From: Burkholderia sp. S171
GTDB taxonomy: Bacteria > Pseudomonadota > Gammaproteobacteria > Burkholderiales > Burkholderiaceae
Length of the DNA: 64,000 nt
Reading direction: 5' to 3'
Assembly (NCBI RefSeq): GCF_009766085.1
Contig: NZ_LMUF01000016.1
Coordinates: forward strand, 40,396 to 104,395
Each line of letters starts with the position of its first letter. Positions within the stretch are counted from its first letter, which is position 1. Shown here one piece after another: positions 1 through 8,258 of this stretch. The translations under genes were made by a program, and so were the position numbers. A model generated the notes under the pieces. It worked only from the letters and a program-made list of their open reading frames with translations, was not told the origin of the DNA and searched no databases.

Positions 1-494
1 TCCTGCAAGCCATGCTGTTCCCGCCGATGGCGATCCCGTGGCTGATCACGGGCACCGCGATGCTGATCTTCTTCTTTGCGATTGGTATTGGGCGCGGCTT
101 GCACGCCATCATGCTCGGTCACGTGGCGCTCGCGTTGCCCTACGTGATCATCGTGGTCGGTGCGCGCTTGCGTACGTTCTCACCGGAACTGGAACTGGCC
201 GCCCGATCGCTTGGCGCGAGCGGCTGGCAGATCACGTGGCGCGTGACCTTGCCTGCGATTGCGCCGGGCGTGGTGGCGGGGGCCTTGTTTGCATTCGCTG
301 TTTCGTTCGACCAGTTCGTGGTGTCGTACTTCCTGTCTGACCCGGGCGAGACCACGCTACCGGTGGAAATATATAGCGCAATCCGCAAGGGTTTTACGCC
401 CGAGATCAACGCAATTTCAACCATCATCATTGTCGTGTCGATGGGCACGATGTTGATCGTGTCACGGCTGTATCGATTTGGTGGAGAGCAATAA
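1..494 (+). CDS. ABC transporter permease, PotC/PhnV-like (5' end outside window)
   Basis: C-terminal part of an inner-membrane permease of the spermidine/putrescine or aminoethylphosphonate importer type. The frame is open from base 3, so the gene begins upstream of the window. The visible part has several hydrophobic membrane segments and the cytoplasmic coupling loop with an EAA-like motif (ELAARSLGAS, followed by a conserved Gly-rich stretch and PAIAPGVVAG), which docks on the ATPase. Its stop TAA overlaps the ATG of the next gene by one base, so the two are translationally coupled. The substrate cannot be read from this fragment; polyamine, phosphonate or another small cation are all possible. 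Confidence 0.88.
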   Translation, partial: LQAMLFPPMAIPWLITGTAMLIFFFAIGIGRGLHAIMLGHVALALPYVIIVVGARLRTFSPELELAARSLGASGWQITWRVTLPAIAPGVVAGALFAFAVSFDQFVVSYFLSDPGETTLPVEIYSAIRKGFTPEINAISTIIIVVSMGTMLIVSRLYRFGGEQ

Positions 495-1549
495 TGGCCG
501 AAGTCAACGTAATCAAGGTATCGAAGCAATATGGCGAATCACGCGCACTGGATGACGTCTCCATCCGTTTCGCGGAGGGCGGCCTCTATGGCTTGCTCGG
601 ACCGTCCGGCAGCGGCAAGACGACGCTCCTGCGTATGATTGCCGGCTTTGTGTTCCCGGATAGCGGACAGATTCGCATTGACGACCAGCCGGTCGAACGC
701 TTGCCCGTGGAGCGGCGGGAGATTGGCATGGTGTTCCAGAACTATGCGTTGTTCCCGAATATGAACGTGGTCGACAACGTCGCATTCGGGCTGTCCGTGA
801 GGCATGTGGATAAGACCGAGATCAAGCGGCGTGTGGGCGAGGTGCTGGACCTCGTGCAACTCGGCAGCCTGCACGCACGCCGGATCAATCAGTTGTCGGG
901 AGGCCAACGCCAGCGCGTCGCACTGGCTCGGGCTATCGTGACACGTCCGCGCGTGTTGCTGCTCGACGAGCCACTGAGCGCGCTGGACAAATCGTTGCGT
1001 GTGGACATGCAGGTTGAATTGCGCCGGATCCAGCGCGATGTCGCGATCACGACCGTCTTCGTCACGCACGATCAGGAAGAAGCGCTAACGCTGAGTGATC
1101 GTGTAGGTATCCTGCGCGATGGAAAATTGATTCAAGAGGGCACTGCACGCGAGCTCTATGATCAACCAGCGAGCGAGTTCGCCGCCACGTTTCTCGGCGA
1201 TGCCAACATTCTCAATGGTCGACTTGAAACCGGCGGCATGCGCATTGACGATGGCAGCCTGATTCGTTTCGGATCGGGCTCAGCAGTATCCAACCAGACG
1301 AAGTGTGCGGTGCGTCCGGAGAAAATCGCGCTTCAACGTGCAACAGGCGAGGCCGCTCCGAGCGCGCATAACCGGCTGACGGCAGAGGTTGCCCATCACG
1401 TCTTTGCCGGTGTGAATACAACCTATATGCTCGACTGGTGCGGGCAGCGGCTCAAGGTCCATGTGCAAAACTCTGGCGAAGACCTGATTCCGGTCGGCTC
1501 GCAAGTGACGCTGAGTTGGTCACCCGACAGCACGGTCCTGGTTCATTGA
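494..1549 (+). CDS. ABC transporter ATP-binding protein, PotA-like
   Basis: ATPase that drives the importer whose permease precedes it. The 351-residue chain has the expected order: Walker A GPSGSGKTT near residue 37, Q-loop (MVFQNYALFP), signature LSGGQRQRVALARA near 135, Walker B VLLLDEPLSALD, switch His in FVTHDQEEAL, then a C-terminal TOBE-type domain from about residue 240. Length fits the PotA/FbpC/PhnT group. The start is fixed by the TAATG overlap with the permease. The 3' side shows no further transport gene, so the substrate-binding protein and the second permease are presumably upstream. ATPases of this group cannot be assigned a substrate by sequence alone. Confidence 0.93.
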   Translation: MAEVNVIKVSKQYGESRALDDVSIRFAEGGLYGLLGPSGSGKTTLLRMIAGFVFPDSGQIRIDDQPVERLPVERREIGMVFQNYALFPNMNVVDNVAFGLSVRHVDKTEIKRRVGEVLDLVQLGSLHARRINQLSGGQRQRVALARAIVTRPRVLLLDEPLSALDKSLRVDMQVELRRIQRDVAITTVFVTHDQEEALTLSDRVGILRDGKLIQEGTARELYDQPASEFAATFLGDANILNGRLETGGMRIDDGSLIRFGSGSAVSNQTKCAVRPEKIALQRATGEAAPSAHNRLTAEVAHHVFAGVNTTYMLDWCGQRLKVHVQNSGEDLIPVGSQVTLSWSPDSTVLVH

Positions 1550-1790
1550 CTAGCCTTCCGGATCCGTGGGCTCTCGCATCGCGAAGCGAACCCGGAGATG
1601 CGGCATCGAGCCTCGTCATCTCCGCGCTCTTCATTTGCGGAGACAGTAAGCGAAATGAAGGAGGGCGCTACGGGGCGCGATAAACAAGGCACACGCATTT
1701 CATGCTACCGGGCGCGCATCGACAGATAGTTGAAACTCGGACTTACTAGTGTTAGCCGTGATTTCAGAAGTAAAATGCGCGCATACGACT

Positions 1791-1823
1791 CGTGGAAGCT
1801 GGTGCAAGTCCAGCGCGGTCCCT
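1791..1823 (+). promoter_or_regulatory. Cobalamin riboswitch core, truncated
   Basis: Bases 1794-1822 fit the conserved 3' core of cobalamin (B12) riboswitches: GGAA, three bases, GGTG, two bases, A, one base, TCC, three bases, GC, one base, G, one base, CCC. GCTGG and CCAGC inside it can pair. The upstream helices that normally precede this core are not evident, and the sequence after CCC turns at once into TonB-receptor coding sequence instead of the usual CGCAAC continuation. I read it as the remains of the leader of a B12-receptor gene. It probably no longer works as a switch. Confidence 0.6.
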
Positions 1824-2094
1824 GAACATCGATCACACGTGGGACGAGTTCCACTTGCACGCGCTGAGCACGGGCGTTTCCTTGCTTTACGGAGGATCGA
1901 CCTACGATGATCAGTTCAACGCGACGTACTTGCCTTCGTACACTACCGTTGGCTTGCGTGCCGCGTACAAGGTCAATTCGCATCTCACCGTGTCCGCCAA
2001 TCTGTCCAACCTTTTTAACCGGCAGTACGTCACGGCATACGGGTACAACACGTTGGGCCGGACGGCATTCGGCAAGGTCGCTTACACTTTCTAA
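1792..2094 (+). pseudogene. 3' remnant of a TonB-dependent (BtuB-like) receptor gene
   Basis: About 90 codons matching the last strands of an outer-membrane TonB-dependent receptor: a YGGSTYDDQFNATYLPSYTT stretch, then repeated beta-strand patterns (VGLRAAYKV, LTVSANLSNLFNRQY), ending GRTAFGKVAYTF with a terminal aromatic residue as in outer-membrane barrels. A full receptor has 600 or more residues; plug and most of the barrel are missing. The open frame formally starts at a GTG inside the riboswitch core, so the first ten codons are leader sequence. The fusion implies an internal deletion of leader plus most of the gene. It lies 34 bases upstream of cobF, which supports a B12-related origin. 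Confidence 0.8.
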
Positions 2095-2128
2095 TTGCTT
2101 GTTGTCATGACCCTCGCGAGTCCCGTTT

Positions 2129-2902
2129 ATGAAGCGCATTCTGATCATTGGTATTGGCGCCGGCAACCCCGACTATGTGACGATACAGGCGGTCAACGCG
2201 CTCAACGAAGTCGATGTCTTCTTCGTGATGGACAAGGGCATTGCCAAGGGAAAGCTGATCGCGTTGCGCAAGGACATTTGCCGTCGTTTCATCAAGGGCA
2301 ATGACTACCGTTTCGCTGAAGCTAGCAGTCCTGATCGAGTACAAGACGCTGCCGGATATCGGGAAAGCGTCAAGCGTCTTAATGATGACAAAGAGGTCGT
2401 CTTTGAACGACTGATATCCGAAGAGATGTCCGATGGCGAATGCGGGGCGTTCCTCACCTGGGGCGACCCGACGCTTTACGACAGCACAATCCGGATCATT
2501 GACGCGATCATCAAGAAGGGCGGTCACGATCTCGAATATGAAGTGATTCCGGGGATCAGCAGCATCCAGGCTCTGGCGGCACAACACAAGATACCGTTGA
2601 ATCGCATTGGGGAATCGATCGAGATCACGACAGGAAGACGGATAGCCGAAGGTTTTCCGAACAACGTCGATAGCGTGGTGGTCATGCTGGACGCCGCAGG
2701 CGCTTACAAGCGTTTCGCCGACCAGGACATCGACATTTACTGGGGTGCTTATATCGGCACACCGGACGAGATTCTGGTGGCAGGAAAACTCAAGGATGTG
2801 GTTGGGGATATCGAACGGATTCGTGCGCAAGCGCGCGAGGCGAATGGCTGGATCATGGATAGTTATTTGATGCGAAGGAACAGGCGTCGGGAGGAGGGGT
2901 AA
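2129..2902 (+). CDS. cobF: Precorrin-6A synthase (deacetylating)
   Basis: Cytoplasmic S-adenosylmethionine-dependent methyltransferase of the aerobic cobalamin pathway; CobF methylates precorrin-5 at C-1 with loss of acetate, giving precorrin-6A. The 257-residue protein opens with the tetrapyrrole-methylase glycine motif GIGAGNPDYVTIQA and carries the middle motif LTWGDPTLYDS and the PGISSIQALAAQ loop of this superfamily. The DVFFVMDKG stretch is typical of CobF. Length matches the family. The start ATG has only a weak ribosome site. No other cob gene is in the window, so it stands apart from the rest of the pathway, next to the decayed riboswitch and receptor. Confidence 0.87.
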   Translation: MKRILIIGIGAGNPDYVTIQAVNALNEVDVFFVMDKGIAKGKLIALRKDICRRFIKGNDYRFAEASSPDRVQDAAGYRESVKRLNDDKEVVFERLISEEMSDGECGAFLTWGDPTLYDSTIRIIDAIIKKGGHDLEYEVIPGISSIQALAAQHKIPLNRIGESIEITTGRRIAEGFPNNVDSVVVMLDAAGAYKRFADQDIDIYWGAYIGTPDEILVAGKLKDVVGDIERIRAQAREANGWIMDSYLMRRNRRREEG

Positions 2903-3219
2903 CGGCTTCCACGCGAAGATGTGTCGCTTATTTTGAGTCGCGCCCACTTTGTCCGAACGGCTCTCAAAGCGCACTTCGGTGTACGGAACTTATGTTTGGC
3001 AGAGGGTAAGGGCGCGCCGGCCCGCATCAACTCGACCGAAACGAGCGCATCGGGTTCCGACGCCCATAAGATGGTGGGGATCAGCATCGCGCATCTTCTC
3101 CGAGCGCCGCGCAAAGACGCTTAACTGAGGGACGCGATGTCCCGCGCAATCGCACACCGCGACGAGCGCTGCTATCGCAACATAACATTGCCTCGCTCAT
3201 GCACTTCAGGGAGGTCTGT
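2903..3219. other. Intergenic region, no gene seen
   Basis: The interval lies between the convergent 3' ends of cobF and the LprI-like gene. Open frames here are short and overlap on opposite strands without codon bias. I see no clear T-tailed hairpin. Confidence 0.5.
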
Positions 3220-3888
3220 TCAAGGCTCGTCGTTGCTGCGGACATTTCTGGGTGATTCGCCGGTGCGTCGATGGCTTCTTTTTCGACGTACCATAAGCGC
3301 GATAAGTCCAACTGCGAGAAGTGCGCCGACGCTCAACGCGCTGGTGCTATGGGTAGCATTCGTCCCTGAAGCTGCGGCCGACGCGACCGCAGGTGACGAT
3401 GCCTGCGGCGCAATCAACTGCGGGAGCGCTACCCCGGCGGCGCTGCCTTGCCGCACGAGGGACGCATCCGATGTCGGGGAAGCCTGAGATGCAGGGACGG
3501 GAACCGCGTCCGAAGCGGGTCCGACGGGAGCCATATCGGTAGCGGAAGCCGTCACCGCCGAAGCTGGCGGCTCGCGAGAAATGGCTTCGCCAGACTTGGC
3601 CACCGCCTTCCACTGAGCAAATACGGTGTCAATGCAATGGACATCCCTGCACGCGTTGCGAGATTGCCGCCACTTGGCGAGCTGATCCGGCGACAGCTTC
3701 CCGGCGCTCAGCAAAGTTTGCTGCTGAGCGACGATTTCGTCGTACTCGTTGTTCAGGATGGCGTGGTCGCATATGACGCGCTCAGCCGGTTGGCGCGTGG
3801 TGGCACATTGAATATCGCTCGCCGATGCGCTGGTTGAACCAAACGCTGCCATGGACAGCAGCAATGCCGAATAGTGTCTCGGATGCAC
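3220..3888 (-). CDS. Secreted LprI-like (DUF1311-type) protein with C-terminal membrane anchor
   Basis: The 222-residue protein has a signal peptide (about residues 1-23, ending SASAS), then an LprI/DUF1311-like domain of about 70 residues with four cysteines (IQCATTRQPAERVICDHAIL and NACRDVHCIDTVFAQW). A low-complexity Ala/Ser/Pro linker (about 95-175) follows, then one hydrophobic helix (SVGALLAVGLIALMV) and a basic tail RRKRSHRR. LprI-type proteins have been described as lysozyme inhibitors, but the domain is widespread and function is uncertain. The GTG start is chosen because AGGAGG lies four bases upstream. The C-terminal helix plus basic tail predicts an inner-membrane anchor with the Cys-rich domain in the periplasm. 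Confidence 0.7.
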   Translation of the reverse strand: MHPRHYSALLLSMAAFGSTSASASDIQCATTRQPAERVICDHAILNNEYDEIVAQQQTLLSAGKLSPDQLAKWRQSRNACRDVHCIDTVFAQWKAVAKSGEAISREPPASAVTASATDMAPVGPASDAVPVPASQASPTSDASLVRQGSAAGVALPQLIAPQASSPAVASAAASGTNATHSTSALSVGALLAVGLIALMVRRKRSHRRTGESPRNVRSNDEP

Positions 3889-3944
3889 CAGTCCTCCTGG
3901 AACGTGAACCCGCCAGGTCCATCCCGATAGCGATGAACCACGGC

Positions 3945-4283
3945 CTAATCCGTTGAGAAGACAACCGCCGCCGTATCCCCGATTTGCGTAAAACTACGGA
4001 CGAAACGATAGACCTGGCCGCCGATTGGCAATTGATTCGCTCCCGAAGAGGTCGATTCAAGTATGTCGTTTGCGAGCGTGATTGCAATCGCGCCAACCTG
4101 CATCAGGTCTTCGCGTGAACCCGCGGGATCACCCAAATACACGGTACAAACGCCTGCCGTATGTCGCATCATTACGATGCTCGTCGCTTTATCGAGTGAC
4201 CGCTCCAGGTATTCGGCAAGTGTTTGCAGCGATTCAGGTGCCTGTTCGGGATGGCCGTTCGCCAAGGCATTGTCGTCTATCAC
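3945..4283 (-). CDS. Hypothetical protein, 112 aa
   Basis: I do not recognise this family. The GTG start at 4283 is chosen because AAGGAG precedes it by six bases; a longer frame to a TTG at 4322 lacks a comparable site. The product is soluble, acidic at the N-terminus, and has a predicted helix (SLQTLAEYLERSLDKA) and alternating hydrophobic stretches (AGVCTVYLGD, GAIAITLANDIL, AAVVFSTD), a pattern that suits a small alpha/beta fold. No signal peptide or membrane segment. It lies 56 bases downstream of nothing recognisable on its own strand and upstream of the LprI-like gene, with which it may be co-transcribed. Confidence 0.55.
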   Translation of the reverse strand: MIDDNALANGHPEQAPESLQTLAEYLERSLDKATSIVMMRHTAGVCTVYLGDPAGSREDLMQVGAIAITLANDILESTSSGANQLPIGGQVYRFVRSFTQIGDTAAVVFSTD

Positions 4284-4448
4284 GTTGAGCTCCTTCGGCC
4301 GATGGGTCACATATGTCTTCAAGCCGTCATCATGGCATGAGGCTCGCCTCAGAGACTAGGGACACGGAGCGAATGGGCGTCCGGCCGGGGTTTCTGGAGG
4401 TGTTCAATTTTGAATTATCTGAATGCATATGTCGAGGCCAGATACAGA

Positions 4449-4479
4449 TGTCCGCCGTTGGGCTAAGTTGAAATGTCCG
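4449..4479. repeat. Left end of the IS (double TGTCCG)
   Basis: TGTCCGC at 4449 and AAATGTCCG ending 4479, 25 bases apart; mirrored by the right end. Likely transposase binding repeats. Confidence 0.75.
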
Positions 4480-5914
4480 GTTTTGGGTTGAGAACTATCT
4501 CTGTAGAAGGCAGTTTCCCCACCGCGGCTGCCTGCATTTCGGCGGTCCTCAAGATCATCGCGTTCAGGTCAATCTGCTTGAGTTCGCGTTGCTTGCGCGT
4601 ATTGTTGGCCCGCATCTTCGGCCTCACCGGTTCGCCCTGATTGGTCCGGGAGGGCGAACCCGAGATGCGCCGGTTGTCGCGCTCTGTTTGCACCTGTCGA
4701 GACAGCGCGAGGATGTGTCCAAGGTGCTTGTTATCAATCTCGGCACCTTGGTCTACATCCGAGAGCCGATCGTACTGGCGATAGGTCAGGGCAGTGCCAT
4801 TGGCCACGATTTCGATGCGCCCATCCGGGTACTCGTACACGTCCAAATAGTGGTGAATCAGCGCTCGTGCCACGGGCGAATCATCGAGCAGGTAGAGCAC
4901 CCGATCGTATTGCACAGTCAGTGTGTTCGACACGCAGCGCGATGCGCGAGACGTTAAAACTGAATCCAGATCCTCGTCGCTGCGCAGGGGCCGATGTGCG
5001 TTGTAGTCGCTCTTCGGTACCTTGCCAAACCGGTTGTTGAAGTCTGCGATGAAGTGGGGCGCATACGCATTCGCCGCCTCCTGCGTGTCGATTCCGCGCA
5101 GCCGCAATTCCTTGACCAAGCGATCCTGCAAGGTCAGGTTGGCACGCTCGACGCGCCCCTTGGCCTGACTGCTGTTGGCGCAAAAGGTGTCGACATTGAG
5201 TTCGTATAAGGCCCGGCCGAACTGCGTTATTCCCTTGTCTGCAGTGCTTTTACGGTGATTGGCCGAGAACACGCTGGCCTTGTCGCTGTAGAGCGCCATG
5301 GGCTTGCCATGCTGCTCGATATAGCGCCGCGTCGCTTCAAAATAACTGAAGGTCGACTCGGTCGCGGTGAAGTGCAAAGTCATCAGCCGGCTGGTCGCAT
5401 CGTCAATAAACACGAGTAAAGTGCACGCCGGTGCGCGTTCTTCAAACCAGCGGTGATCGCTGCCGTCGATCTGGATCAGCTCGCCCAGGCACGAACGCCG
5501 GTTCCTCGGCTGGTGGATCTTGGGCGGACGTTGTCGGCGAGGCGTCCATAGGCCTGCGTCGATCATCAAGCGCCTGACCGTCTCCTTGGCCAGCTTCAGG
5601 TGGTGGCACTCGCGCAGTTTCTCGCACGCCAGGGTCGGACCGAAATCGGCGTACCGCTCCTTGATGATCGCCACAGCTCGCACGGCGAGCCCGGCATCGA
5701 TCCGGTGATTACTCGGCTTGGCACATCGGCCCGAGATCAGCCCAGGCGGTCCTTGCTCGCGCAGGCGCGCCGCGAGGCGTCGAACCTGACGCGTGGTCAA
5801 CGACAGCCGCTCGGCCGCACGCCACGGCTTGAGCAGCCCGTCGACCACCGATTGAATGACCTTGAACCGGTCCAACTCACGCATCGTCATGGTGATTCTG
5901 TCCGTCGCAGCCAT
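4463..5914 (-). CDS. ISNCY-family DDE transposase
   Basis: The 483-residue protein catalyses cut-and-paste or copy-out movement of its element. N-terminal helix-turn-helix (about residues 28-70; RAAERLSLTTRQVRRLAARL), then an integrase-type catalytic core with the DDE triad visible as D150 (IQIDGSDH), D211 (LYSDKASVF) and E256 (AKGRVERANLTLQ). A beta-rich C-terminal domain (about 340-400) and a basic tail follow. The ATG start has GGAGG just upstream. No frameshift or stop interrupts it. The motif set and the TGTCCG ends fit the ISNCY group; an IS481-like assignment is the alternative. Confidence 0.9.
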   Translation of the reverse strand: MAATDRITMTMRELDRFKVIQSVVDGLLKPWRAAERLSLTTRQVRRLAARLREQGPPGLISGRCAKPSNHRIDAGLAVRAVAIIKERYADFGPTLACEKLRECHHLKLAKETVRRLMIDAGLWTPRRQRPPKIHQPRNRRSCLGELIQIDGSDHRWFEERAPACTLLVFIDDATSRLMTLHFTATESTFSYFEATRRYIEQHGKPMALYSDKASVFSANHRKSTADKGITQFGRALYELNVDTFCANSSQAKGRVERANLTLQDRLVKELRLRGIDTQEAANAYAPHFIADFNNRFGKVPKSDYNAHRPLRSDEDLDSVLTSRASRCVSNTLTVQYDRVLYLLDDSPVARALIHHYLDVYEYPDGRIEIVANGTALTYRQYDRLSDVDQGAEIDNKHLGHILALSRQVQTERDNRRISGSPSRTNQGEPVRPKMRANNTRKQRELKQIDLNAMILRTAEMQAAAVGKLPSTEIVLNPKPDIST

Positions 5915-5969
5915 CGCAGCCTCCGGCGCCGCGGGAATCGACGCCGGGTAAGCTTAGGCCGCCCGAAAG

Positions 5970-5999
5970 CGGACATTTGAATCTGGCTAGAAGCGGACA
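5970..5999. repeat. Right end of the IS (double CGGACA)
   Basis: CGGACA at 5970-5975 and 5994-5999, the inverted counterparts of the left end, 24 bases apart. Confidence 0.75.
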
Positions 6000-6390
6000 T
6001 TACTACTTAGCTGCTACAACAGAAAAGTTGATAATTTATGTTATGTCAAATTAGAAAATGACCATCCGGAAAATCTGCTTCCAATGCCATCGTTCGATAA
6101 CTTCCCACCTCGGCCCTGGTAAGCCGGGCCATTGGTGCTACCGTTTTTGGAAGTCCTCTCGGGAAACGGATGCGCCCTTGCGCGGCTACGCGGACACCCC
6201 AGGCGGATCCGCTTAACGGCCCGAATCATCCCTCAACGAACGAAGCTCGTTCCCGATAACCGCTGAAAGATCATCTGCTGGACAGAACACGGTTCCAGAA
6301 TCTCGGGCGACTCAGAACCCGCACAGCAAGCACGTCCAGCTTTCCCACGCGCCGGTGAAAAGATGCTCGCCCAAATTACGTCGAAACCGA
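6000..6390. other. Intergenic region between the IS and ampC
   Basis: AT-rich just outside the IS (about 6008-6060), then mixed sequence. Short frames only, none with recognisable homology. I see no clear terminator for ampC and no gene. Confidence 0.5.
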
Positions 6391-7578
6391 TCAGTCCTGC
6401 GGACCAAGCCGCCCACCAAGCTGCGTCAATACCTGATGCGCAGCGGTCACCCGTTGAGCGACGGGATAGTTCTTGTTTGCAAGCATGACGATCCCTATTT
6501 TCTGACCGGGAACGAAAGCGACGTAAGTTGCGAAGCCATTCGTCGATCCGGTCTTGTTGATCAGCGCATTTGCTTGCGGCTGCAACGGAGGGTTTATTTC
6601 AACCACCTTAGTCGCCTGATAAGCCATCGCGTCCGAATTACCCGCCAGAAGCTTTTTCAGTTCCACGGGATACGGGTATTGCTCCCATATAAGGTCTTGC
6701 GTCATTTCTCCCGCCTTGAAATATCCGATATGGGTGTCATTGATCGCGCGTTGCAACTCGCTGTCAATCTTGACCATCCGCATGTTGGCTGCAATAAACC
6801 GAATCATGTCCGTCGTGCTCGATTTAATTCCATAGGCTTCCGAAGACAGAGCCCCCGCGCTTAATCTGATCGGAGCGCCCTGCTTCGTATAGCCTTGCGC
6901 GTAGTCCTTCATCTGATCCGACGGCACATTGATATAGCTGTGCGTCATTCCAAGCATCGGGAATAATTTCTTTTCAATCGCGTCATCAAAAGGCTCATTC
7001 ATGCTCCGCGCTGCGATCATGCCGAGCATGCCAATACTTGGGTTCGAGTAGACCCTGTATGTGCCAGCAGCATAAGAGGGTTGCCACTGCCTGAAATAAC
7101 TCATCAGCTGATCGTCATTGCGAATGGCGTCAGGCACCTGCAACGGCAGGCCGCCGGCAGTATGCGTTCCGAGATTCAAGAGCTTAACGTTGTCAAAACT
7201 GCTACCGCGCAGGGACGGCAAATATTTGCTGGCGCTGTCGGACAATGAAAGGTTGCCCTTGACCTGAGCATAAGAAGCTAACGTCGCCGTAAATGTTTTG
7301 CTGGCTGATCCAATCTCGAAAAGCGTTTTATTTGTAACCGGTTGCCGAGTTTTCAGTGACGTGACACCGTAGTTATAAAAGTAGCTCTCTCCATTGACGA
7401 TGACCGCGACCGCCATGCCTGGGATTGCATATTCCTGCATCAAGGGACGTATTACGCTGTCCATCACGTCGGAAATATCCTTCCGTGTGCTGTTGCTTTC
7501 GCCATAGGTACTCGAGGCGATAAAACAAGAACACCCCAAAGTCGAAATCAACAGGCTCTTAAAAAAACTGCAACGCAT
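6391..7578 (-). CDS. ampC: Class C beta-lactamase
   Basis: Periplasmic serine beta-lactamase that hydrolyses penicillins and cephalosporins. With the ATG at 7578 (AAGGAG five bases upstream; a longer frame to 7662 has no such site) the precursor has 395 residues. S91-A-S-K94, Y177-S-N179 and K342-T-G344 are present; removing a 27-residue signal peptide puts these at 64, 150 and 315, the canonical AmpC numbers. Length is right for the class. Base composition is clearly lower in GC than flanking genes, suggesting acquisition. The neighbours are a secreted cupin and, beyond it, a divergent ampR, so expression is probably inducible by cell-wall damage. A close relative acting as an esterase or peptidase cannot be excluded. 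Confidence 0.88.
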   Translation of the reverse strand: MRCSFFKSLLISTLGCSCFIASSTYGESNSTRKDISDVMDSVIRPLMQEYAIPGMAVAVIVNGESYFYNYGVTSLKTRQPVTNKTLFEIGSASKTFTATLASYAQVKGNLSLSDSASKYLPSLRGSSFDNVKLLNLGTHTAGGLPLQVPDAIRNDDQLMSYFRQWQPSYAAGTYRVYSNPSIGMLGMIAARSMNEPFDDAIEKKLFPMLGMTHSYINVPSDQMKDYAQGYTKQGAPIRLSAGALSSEAYGIKSSTTDMIRFIAANMRMVKIDSELQRAINDTHIGYFKAGEMTQDLIWEQYPYPVELKKLLAGNSDAMAYQATKVVEINPPLQPQANALINKTGSTNGFATYVAFVPGQKIGIVMLANKNYPVAQRVTAAHQVLTQLGGRLGPQD

Positions 7579-7662
7579 GCAATCTCCTTGGGCTAATGGT
7601 TTGAATGAGTATGAATGTAGGTCCAAATGACTTTGCGACAAGGCTGAGTCGCGCAATACCAA

Positions 7663-8064
7663 TTACCGCGGCGCGCTGACGTTAAACGGTTTCCCGGGTG
7701 TGGAAACCCAGGTTGCGATGACGGTTGCGCCTGCGCGCCCTGCCTTGGTGACGTGAACTGCATTAGCCGGGATCTGGAAGCTTCCTCCCGCGCGGATAAC
7801 TTTCACTGGCTGGCCATCTACCTGCAAGATTATCTCGCCCCTCATCACATAGCAGACCTCGGGTCCAGTCGCCAAGTGTCGGGGTTTTTCGGCGTCGGGT
7901 GGAAACTCGGACACCCCCATGCCCATCTCGCGATTCGTTCCGTTTACCTCGACTCTTTCCAGCACCTGCGTCTCCTTTGCGAGGGGTATCGCATAGGCGG
8001 CCGTGGCAAATTGCATTGCAATCAAGGCGCCAAGAAACACGGGGACGGAGAGACGCGATTTCAC
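7663..8064 (-). CDS. Secreted single-domain cupin protein
   Basis: The 133-residue precursor has a signal peptide ending ATAAYA (about residue 24) and one cupin barrel: the first motif is around RHLATGPEVCYVMRGEIILQ, the second around GGSFQIPANAVHVTKAG. Metal-ligand positions look incomplete, as in many small periplasmic cupins. The GTG start at 8064 has AAGGA upstream; an ATG at 8097 would lengthen the N-terminus without a ribosome site. It sits between ampC and the divergent ampR, 84 bases from the ampC start and on the same strand, so it is probably the first gene of the ampR-controlled transcript. Its biochemical role is unknown. Confidence 0.75.
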   Translation of the reverse strand: MKSRLSVPVFLGALIAMQFATAAYAIPLAKETQVLERVEVNGTNREMGMGVSEFPPDAEKPRHLATGPEVCYVMRGEIILQVDGQPVKVIRAGGSFQIPANAVHVTKAGRAGATVIATWVSTPGKPFNVSAPR

Positions 8065-8228
8065 GCTTGTTCCTTCAGGTAAAAGTCGAACTGGCACCCA
8101 GCGTTTTGCTGCGAGTTATCCAAGATTTAGCAATACGCCATCGCCTGGTTTCCACAACTTCACGGATGAAAACATCCAGCGGCGAGGAGAATATCGCCTC
8201 TTTGCGAGTCGCCTACAAGCGAGCATAA

Positions 8229-8248
8229 TTTCTGCTTGGGTAAAGAAA
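8229..8248. promoter_or_regulatory. Dyad between cupin and ampR genes, possible AmpR site
   Basis: TTTCT and AGAAA are inverted around ten bases just upstream of the ampR start, in the divergent intergenic region where AmpR would bind. It does not closely match the enterobacterial AmpR box, so this is only a candidate. Confidence 0.25.
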
Positions 8249-8258
8249 AACTTATGTC

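Larger units (their letters stand above)
4449..5999 (-). mobile_element. ISNCY-type insertion sequence, complete
   Basis: About 1.55 kb bounded on both sides by outward TGTCCG motifs, each duplicated internally: TGTCCG at 4449 and 4474 on the left, and CGGACA at 5970 and 5994 on the right. The single transposase gene fills nearly the whole element, and its stop codon lies inside the left end. I see no convincing target-site duplication in the flanks (left ...GATACAGA, right TTACTACTTA). The element is intact by all that can be seen, so it is probably recent and possibly active. Confidence 0.82.

Noticed and set aside
4440..6010. Target-site duplication of the IS
   Set aside because: Bases next to the two ends do not match convincingly.
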